Positions 58,882 through 64,000 of a DNA stretch of 64,000 bases are shown in pieces. The DNA comes from a virus. The stretch is taken from positions 62,001 to 126,000 of the IMG/VR virus record IMGVR_UViG_3300034063_001054. One strand, written 5' to 3'. A model generated the notes under the pieces. It worked only from the letters and a program-made list of their open reading frames with translations, had not been told where the DNA came from and did no database searches. Every line of letters begins with the position of its first letter. Within the stretch, counting starts at the first letter, position 1. Both the position numbers and the translations under genes were made by a program.

Positions 58882-59595
58882 ATGTTAATCAAACAACCAA
58901 TTACTAAGATTTTATTTATGGACATTGAAACAGTTGGGGGTTGTCCCAACTATGATGTGTGTTCTAATTTAAACCCATCTGTGGCTGACCAATTTGACAA
59001 ATATTTTGATTGGTTCTTGAAAAGGTTTCCTGAAGATAACGAAATTAAAGAAGACCAAAAAAATATTGTATTTTCAAGTAGAGCTGGTTTAGTTCCTGAA
59101 TTTGCAAAAATTATTTGTGTTAGTTTTGCATTTGTTTTAGATGATGGGTCTGTTAGAAAACAAACATTTTCAAATGATAATGAACATCAATTGTTGAAAG
59201 ATGTTCAAGGTTTATTAAACAAATGTGCAAAGTTAGATTTTTGGTTGTGTGGACATAATTTGAAAAACTTTGATATCCCAATGTTGGCAAAACGTATGAT
59301 TATTAATGGATTGATGCCTCCGGCACTTCTTCCATCATATGATACAAAACCTTGGGAAATCAAAGCAATTGATACCAAAGAAATTTGGCAATATGGGGCA
59401 TATTCTTCAATTGGGTCACTCGATTTATTATGTTCTACTATGGATATACCAACTCCAAAGGATGGTGAGGTAAAAGGTGATAAAGTTCACTCAGAATATT
59501 GGGAAAAACAAAACATCAAGGGTATTAGTGAATATTGTGAAAAAGATGTTGATGTCTTAATTCAAATAATTAAAAAGTTAAAAGAACTCAGATAA
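58882..59595 (+). CDS. DnaQ/PolB-exo2-like 3'-5' exonuclease
   Basis: A 237-aa protein. Exo I is ILFMDIETVGG (D14, E16), exo II is CGHNLKNFDIPMLAKRM (N and D present), and exo III is EYCEKDVDVLIQII with the second Asp. The order and spacing match the PolB-like exonuclease (PF10108) family. It probably trims or proofreads DNA in replication or recombination. Its stop overlaps the dUTPase N-half start (TAATG), so nucleotide-pool and DNA-processing genes are coupled here. Confidence 0.88.
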   Translation: MLIKQPITKILFMDIETVGGCPNYDVCSNLNPSVADQFDKYFDWFLKRFPEDNEIKEDQKNIVFSSRAGLVPEFAKIICVSFAFVLDDGSVRKQTFSNDNEHQLLKDVQGLLNKCAKLDFWLCGHNLKNFDIPMLAKRMIINGLMPPALLPSYDTKPWEIKAIDTKEIWQYGAYSSIGSLDLLCSTMDIPTPKDGEVKGDKVHSEYWEKQNIKGISEYCEKDVDVLIQIIKKLKELR

Positions 59596-60272
59596 TGCAA
59601 GGAAATATGAAAGATTTGTTTAAACAAGTCGATGATTTACAAAATTATTTAAAAGGAAAGGAAGATGAAATAGATTACAATATTATCTATGAAACTTATG
59701 GAGTTGACATTAAACAACTAGAACAAGAAATGTTGAATTATGTCCCCAAACAAATACTTGGTTACACTAAACTTAATCCCGATGCTATTGACCCTAGTTA
59801 CAATTATATAAGTGACTCAGGCTTTGACTTGTACTCAACAGAAGAAATTGTTGTAAACCCATTAGGTAGAGCTTTAATACCAACAGGATTGGCCTTTGAC
59901 ATCAAAGATGGTTATGAAATACAAGTAAGGTCAAAAAGTGGTTTAGCAATAAATCAGGGTTTATTTGTATTAAATTCACCAGGAACTGTGGATTGTTTTT
60001 CTGAAGATATGAAAATTTTAACTATAAATGGTGAAAAACATATTAAGGATTTAAAAATAAATGATATAGTATTTTCATTCAATGAAAAAAGTTTAGAAAT
60101 TGAAAAAGATATTGTTCTTAAAATTTTTGACACTAATGTACAAGATATATTGAAAATTGAGACTGAAGAAGGTGTACTTGAGGTAACCCCCAATTCAGAA
60201 ATTTATACAAATAAAGGGATTGTTTTGGCCAAAGATTTACAAGAAAATGATGAGATAATTGTATTTTTTTAA
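59595..60272 (+). CDS. dut: dUTPase N-half fused to split-intein N-part (IntN)
   Basis: A 225-aa protein. Residues 1-133 are the N-extein: a ~60-residue extension, then dUTPase motif I DSGFDLYSTEE, the LIPTGLAF strand, motif II VRSKSGLA, and the first part of motif III, GTVD. The Asp of GTVD is the family's catalytic residue. Cys134 then begins an intein: block A CFSEDMKILTINGEKHIKD, and block B-like LEVTPNSEIYTNKG, ending IIVFF with TAA at 60270-60272. IntN is 92 residues. The block B His of TxxH is replaced by Ser (TPNS), which is unusual. No endonuclease domain is in it. The rest of the protein is encoded at 61180-61482. Without trans-splicing this half lacks motifs IV and V and must be inactive. 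Confidence 0.9.
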   Translation: MQGNMKDLFKQVDDLQNYLKGKEDEIDYNIIYETYGVDIKQLEQEMLNYVPKQILGYTKLNPDAIDPSYNYISDSGFDLYSTEEIVVNPLGRALIPTGLAFDIKDGYEIQVRSKSGLAINQGLFVLNSPGTVDCFSEDMKILTINGEKHIKDLKINDIVFSFNEKSLEIEKDIVLKIFDTNVQDILKIETEEGVLEVTPNSEIYTNKGIVLAKDLQENDEIIVFF

Positions 60273-60281
60273 CCAAGATAC

Positions 60282-60288
60282 TATTTAT
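60282..60288 (+). promoter_or_regulatory. TATTTAT element inside the fractured dUTPase locus
   Basis: The heptamer lies 17 nt before the ATG of the endonuclease gene and 10 nt past the IntN stop. It suggests that the homing nuclease is transcribed by its own signal. Confidence 0.45.
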
Positions 60289-60305
60289 CAATAAAGATAA
60301 TAAGT

Positions 60306-61199
60306 ATGTCAGTAAAATGTAAAATTTGTGGGATTGAAAAACAATATTCAATTGTTGAACATTTAAAATTTGAACATAAATTAACCTCAAAAGAATACAA
60401 AGAGTTATATCCAGGTAATTTAGTTAAATCAAAAGAATATGCAACAATATTTTCAGAGAAACAAAAAACTAAATGGAGTGATACTGAATATAAACAAAAA
60501 ATGACAAAATCTAGACAAGTATCCCATAATAAATCTGAATTCAAAAATAAAATGTCTAATATTATAAAAAAGAGACATAAAGAAACACCCGAAATCTATT
60601 CAGGTTTTACCAATTGGCATAAAAGTGAAAAATTTAAAGAGTGGGTCAAATCTGAAGATAGAATAAAAAAAATATCAAAAACATCAAAAGAAAGATGGGA
60701 AAATGAGGAGTATAGACAAAAAACAATCAAATCAATCGTAAAAGTGTTGGGTGATGGTAGATGTGAAAAAGGAAAAGAGTTTAGGGAAAATATGTCAAAA
60801 ATTATTTCTGAATTATATAGTACAGGTAAATTAAGTAATACAAGTAACAAATATAAAACAGGAAAATATGAATCAAAGGAAAATGAAACCTTTTTATATT
60901 CATCCTCATATGAATTGGAAACTATGATTTTTTTTGACTCAGTTAATTTTATAAAAAGATGGACGAACAAACATGGTATTCGAATAAGATATTTTTATAA
61001 TGGACTACACAGAAACTATGTTCCTGATTTTTACATTGAATTAGCCAATGGTAAAATCTTTTTAATTGAACTAAAGGGGTGGGAAACTGAGGAAGTATTA
61101 GTAAAACAACAATTTGCATTAAAAGAATACCCAAACTATAAATTGTTTTACTCAGTTGAAGAACTAAAAAATTTTATATATGAAAACAACGAAGATTAA
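60306..61199 (+). CDS. Homing endonuclease, PD-(D/E)XK, between split-intein halves
   Basis: A 297-aa protein. It starts with a zinc-finger-like VKCKICGIEKQYSIVEHLKF followed by EHKLTSKEYKELYPG, a common phage homing nuclease header. Residues ~50-165 hold several basic repeat helices of the KWSDTEYKQKMTKSRQ and RWENEEYRQKTIKSI kind, NUMOD-like DNA-recognition units. The catalytic core is NYVPDFYIE (D241), IFLIELKGWE (E255, K257), a full PD-(D/E)XK set. It lies exactly between the two halves of the dUTPase split intein, in its own frame; its last 20 nt overlap the start of the C-half gene, allowing coupling. It would cut intein-less dut alleles and spread the element. This is the 'fractured gene' form described for phage metagenomes by Dassa and colleagues. 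Confidence 0.88.
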   Translation: MSVKCKICGIEKQYSIVEHLKFEHKLTSKEYKELYPGNLVKSKEYATIFSEKQKTKWSDTEYKQKMTKSRQVSHNKSEFKNKMSNIIKKRHKETPEIYSGFTNWHKSEKFKEWVKSEDRIKKISKTSKERWENEEYRQKTIKSIVKVLGDGRCEKGKEFRENMSKIISELYSTGKLSNTSNKYKTGKYESKENETFLYSSSYELETMIFFDSVNFIKRWTNKHGIRIRYFYNGLHRNYVPDFYIELANGKIFLIELKGWETEEVLVKQQFALKEYPNYKLFYSVEELKNFIYENNED

Positions 61200-61482
61200 A
61201 AAAATAACATCAGAAAAAAAACAAACTTATGATATAACAGTAAGTAATAATCATAACTTCTTTTGTAATAGTCATTTGATACATAATTGCGGTTATTTGG
61301 GTGAAGTAAAAGTTATAATTTTTAATACGAATTCAGACCAAGTAACAATAAAAAAAGGAATGAAAATTGCACAAGCAGTTTTATGTCCAGTAATAAACGG
61401 AAAATATGTTGATTTGGAACTAAAGAAAGATTTAGGTCAAAAAGACAGAGGTGATAACGGATTTGGCTCAACAGGAATATGA
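61180..61482 (+). CDS. dut: Split-intein C-part (IntC) fused to dUTPase C-half
   Basis: A 100-aa protein from ATG 61180. Residues 1-36 are IntC: block F KQTYDITVSNNHNFFCNSH and block G HLIHN, with penultimate His35 and terminal Asn36. Cys37 is the +1 residue. Residues 37-100 complete the dUTPase: CGYLGEVKVIIF (rest of motif III), KKGMKIAQAVLCPV (motif IV) and RGDNGFGSTGI (motif V, the Arg-Gly...Gly-Phe-Gly-Ser-Thr-Gly that closes on dUTP). After splicing, 133 + 64 gives a 197-aa dUTPase with the join GTVD-CGYLGE. dUTPases normally have a Ser, Asp or similar after the Asp. It overlaps the endonuclease gene by 20 nt and the next gene by 4 nt (ATGA). Confidence 0.9.
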   Translation: MKTTKIKKITSEKKQTYDITVSNNHNFFCNSHLIHNCGYLGEVKVIIFNTNSDQVTIKKGMKIAQAVLCPVINGKYVDLELKKDLGQKDRGDNGFGSTGI

Positions 61483-63380
61483 TTACTATAATATATTGTA
61501 CAAGAACTTCAAATGAAGAACATAAAAAACATTTAATTAAAACTTCTGGTTTACATAACAAGTTGGAAGTTATTGAAATCGTTAATAATGGTGAATCTCT
61601 AACCTCGGCATATAATAGAGGTTTATCACAAGCCTCAAATAGTATAGTTGTTTTCTGTCATGATGATTTGACTATTGAAACTAATCAATGGGGTAACAAA
61701 CTACTCAAAATTTTTGATAGAAATTTAGATTATGGAGTAGTTGGTGTTGCGGGTACAAAGTTTTTGTCCACATCGGGTAGATGGTGGGAAGATATGAAAA
61801 AAATGTATGGAAAAGTAGCACATACACATAATGGTAAAACTTGGTTATCATCATATTCACAAGATTTGGGGAGTAATTTAGAGGAAGTTGTTGTTGTTGA
61901 TGGATTGTTTTTTGCTATTGACAAAAATAGAATAAAAAAAACATTCAATGAAGAGTTTCAAGGATTTCATTTTTATGATGTATCTTTTTGTTTTGATAAC
62001 TACTTGTCGGGTGTTAAAATAGGTGTAACAACAGAGATTAGAATTAATCATAAGTCGATTGGGATGACTAATTCTAAATGGGAGGAAAACAGAATTAAAT
62101 TCACATCAAAATATGAAGATAATTTACCTGTATTCTTAAATAGAAAAATACACCCCAACGAGAAATTAAAAATATTAATTTCAACCACTAATTTTAATGG
62201 GGAATCAAATAAAGAAAAATTCATTTTCGAATTTGTGAAGTCACTTAAAAACAAAGGTCATCATTTGTACATATGTTCAAATTTGGGAAATAGAATAACA
62301 AGTTTAGCTAAAAGAGAAGGAATAAATTTAAGTTCCATAAATGAACCTTTCGGTTATAAATTAGGTGATGGTAAATGGCAAATTAACACACCAAATGGTC
62401 TTCAACCAACACAAATAAATCAGTTGTATAAAATAAAAGAAATTGATTTTGATGTAATTCAACTTTTCGATGATGAATTAACTGATTTTATTCAAAAGTG
62501 TTACCCAACAACACCAATTGAAAATTTTGAGTCGATTGGTAATGATAGTTTTTTATTTGACTTGAACTGGTTTCGTAATTTGAATAACATAGATAACATA
62601 ATTGAAAAATATAAAAACAATATAACCCAACAAGTTTCTGAACAATTTAAACAAGAGAACTATCAAAAGAGTTTGAAATTTTTAACAGAAAAATACGTTA
62701 AAAATTTAGGTCCTCTAGTTAGTATCATTATCCCTTGTTTTAACGATGGTCAATATTTACCTGAGGCAATAAAATCGGCTAAAGATTTAACATACTCAAA
62801 TAAAGAAATTATCGTTATTAATGATGGGTCGAGTGATACAAAAACTTTGGAAATATTAAATAATTTAGATAGTGATATTAAAGTTTTACATCACGAAAGA
62901 AATAAAGGACTTTCTGCAGCAAGAAATACAGCTATTAAATCCTCACAAGGATATTATATATTACCACACGATGTTGATGATACATTTGATAAAAACTATT
63001 TGTTATTTGCAATTTATGAAGCTGAGAAGAATGAGAATTTGAGTCCAATATATTGTGATACAAATCATATTGGTTTTATACAAGGTATGGAAAAAAGACC
63101 TGAATGGTCATTGAGTAGATTAAAAAGAGGGCCTTTTATTGTAAGTTGTTCTTTGTTCAGAAAAAAAGCTTGGGACGATGTGTTAGGTTATGATGAATCT
63201 ATGAAAGGGTGGGAGGATTATGATTTTTGGTGGAGAATAGGAAATAATGGGTATAAGGGAGTTAGAATACCTCTACCATTATTTAACTATAGACACATTA
63301 GACCAAGTATGATTCAAAACATCAAAAATGACGAAAGAAAATTATACGATTATATTATGAATAAACCTCTATCAAAATGA
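61479..63380 (+). CDS. Multidomain glycosyltransferase (two GT2-like domains)
   Basis: A 633-aa protein. Residues ~1-215 resemble a GT2-like transferase (MITIIYCTRTSNEEHKKHLI; SIVVFCHDDLTIETNQWG with HDD box; FHFYDVSFCFDNYLSGVKIG). A middle region (~225-400; LKILISTTNFNGESNKEKFI) looks like a degraded GT4-type lobe. Residues ~405-633 are a canonical GT2: GPLVSIIIPCFNDGQYLPEA, INDGSSDTKTLEIL, GLSAARNTAIKSS, LPHDVDDTFDKNY (DxD) and the closing MKGWEDYDFWWRIG. It overlaps the dUTPase C-half gene by 4 nt and the next gene by 4 nt. It probably builds a multi-sugar glycan. Confidence 0.85.
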   Translation: MITIIYCTRTSNEEHKKHLIKTSGLHNKLEVIEIVNNGESLTSAYNRGLSQASNSIVVFCHDDLTIETNQWGNKLLKIFDRNLDYGVVGVAGTKFLSTSGRWWEDMKKMYGKVAHTHNGKTWLSSYSQDLGSNLEEVVVVDGLFFAIDKNRIKKTFNEEFQGFHFYDVSFCFDNYLSGVKIGVTTEIRINHKSIGMTNSKWEENRIKFTSKYEDNLPVFLNRKIHPNEKLKILISTTNFNGESNKEKFIFEFVKSLKNKGHHLYICSNLGNRITSLAKREGINLSSINEPFGYKLGDGKWQINTPNGLQPTQINQLYKIKEIDFDVIQLFDDELTDFIQKCYPTTPIENFESIGNDSFLFDLNWFRNLNNIDNIIEKYKNNITQQVSEQFKQENYQKSLKFLTEKYVKNLGPLVSIIIPCFNDGQYLPEAIKSAKDLTYSNKEIIVINDGSSDTKTLEILNNLDSDIKVLHHERNKGLSAARNTAIKSSQGYYILPHDVDDTFDKNYLLFAIYEAEKNENLSPIYCDTNHIGFIQGMEKRPEWSLSRLKRGPFIVSCSLFRKKAWDDVLGYDESMKGWEDYDFWWRIGNNGYKGVRIPLPLFNYRHIRPSMIQNIKNDERKLYDYIMNKPLSK

Positions 63381-64000
63381 TGAAAACTTGTTGTATTTTA
63401 TATCACTCAAATATATTTTCAATCTACAAAAAAGAGTGGATTCAAAAGTGTTTAGATACAATTTTAAACCAAACTTATACTAATTTTGATATTTTTGAAT
63501 TGAATTATGGTGACGATAGTTCAAATTTGAAAGAAATATTTACTATCAATAAAAAACATTTTTTTTTCAAAGTTAAGATGAACAATCATGCCGAAGCAAT
63601 GAATTTTCTTCTTGACTTAGTGTTCAAAGAAGAAAACTATGATATTTGTTTTAATATAAATTTAGATGATTTTTATACTCTAAATAGATTTCAACAACAA
63701 ATTGACATTTTAAATGGAGATATTGATATAGTTTCCTCAGAATATGTTTTTACAAAAGAAACAAATGGGATTTATAGTTTTAGTGCCCCAGTTGGTTTAG
63801 GAAATCACGATTTAGAAACTTTATTTAATATGGATATCACACCATTAGCTCACCCTTGTGTTGCATATACCAAAAAGTTTTGGTTAGAATTCGGTCCTTA
63901 TATACCTCAAGAAATACCAAGAGAAGATAAAAATCTTTGGATTAGAAGTTACAGAAATGGTGCTAAATTACATATTATAAAAGAACCTTTGCTATTTTAT
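63377..64000 (+). CDS. GT2-like glycosyltransferase, cut by right edge
   Basis: ATG 63377, overlapping the upstream stop (ATGA), then open through the edge for 208 codons without a stop. It begins MMKTCCILYHSNIFSIYKKE, continues WIQKCLDTILNQTYTNFDIF (GT2 'sl.sil.Qty.n.e' pattern), FNINLDDFYTLNRFQQQI (DD box) and CVAYTKKFWLEFGPYIPQ with PREDKNLWIRSYRNGAKL. This is a GT-A transferase without its C-terminus in view. It is the third transferase of this operon. Confidence 0.8.
   Translation, partial: MMKTCCILYHSNIFSIYKKEWIQKCLDTILNQTYTNFDIFELNYGDDSSNLKEIFTINKKHFFFKVKMNNHAEAMNFLLDLVFKEENYDICFNINLDDFYTLNRFQQQIDILNGDIDIVSSEYVFTKETNGIYSFSAPVGLGNHDLETLFNMDITPLAHPCVAYTKKFWLEFGPYIPQEIPREDKNLWIRSYRNGAKLHIIKEPLLFY

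Noticed and set aside
59595-61482. Reading the two dUTPase parts as a pseudogene broken by insertion
   Set aside because: Both parts carry intact intein blocks A, F and G at the exact junctions, all dUTPase motifs are kept, and each part has its own start and stop, so a split intein explains the break better.

Overview
The window is a stretch of a large, AT-rich (roughly 30% GC by eye) tailed phage genome with a T4-like contractile tail. Evidence: a tail sheath, a gp19-like tube, a gp26-like tail assembly chaperone, a tape-measure protein, a LysM-type gp53-like baseplate protein, neck proteins and a family-B DNA polymerase. A Bacteroidota host (Flavobacteriia-like) is likely: there is a small lipoprotein whose signal peptide ends in LTSC-G-N, gene starts lack Shine-Dalgarno sequences, and leaders are very AT-rich. 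No rRNA, tRNA, CRISPR array or integrase was seen.

Layout. 1-22990, minus strand: baseplate and tail module (giant hub-like protein cut by the left edge, gp53-like, a 1,679-aa baseplate protein with an OmpA-like domain, tape measure, chaperone with a probable frameshifted extension, tube, sheath, gp15-like terminator, neck-like protein). It is interrupted by a HAD phosphatase, a free-standing homing endonuclease and, on the plus strand, a ribbon-helix-helix regulator beside a palindrome. 23038-29302, plus strand: SNF2-type helicase, a superoxide dismutase fused to a nuclease-like domain, gp13-like neck protein and small proteins. 29341-33097, minus: lipoprotein, DNA polymerase, a structural protein. 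33144-33945: a short unknown gene converging on a probable structured non-coding RNA. 33982-54173, minus: about 20 kb of fibre and adhesin genes followed by four glycosyltransferases. 54227-64000, plus: small virion or unknown proteins, a WYL-domain protein, a second homing endonuclease, a GT4-type glycosyltransferase, a DnaQ-like exonuclease, a dUTPase broken into two genes by a split intein with a third homing endonuclease between the halves, and two GT2 glycosyltransferases.

Most striking: (1) a fractured dUTPase, with a split intein placed directly after the motif III catalytic Asp and a PD-(D/E)XK homing endonuclease gene with its own promoter-like motif in the gap; (2) a Fe/Mn superoxide dismutase fused to a D...QxK nuclease-like domain, carrying an N-terminal leader like T4 capsid-targeting peptides and shared with three other proteins; (3) a candidate ~220-nt structured RNA with an H-type pseudoknot, a GAAA tetraloop and a terminator; (4) mucin-like Pro/Thr stalks in four virion proteins encoded on the same strand as a GT60-type protein glycosyltransferase; (5) a TATTTAT element just upstream of about 20 transcription-unit heads; (6) a candidate +1/-2 frameshift in the tail assembly chaperone gene. 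All functional calls come from reading the sequence and remembered family features; no database search was run.
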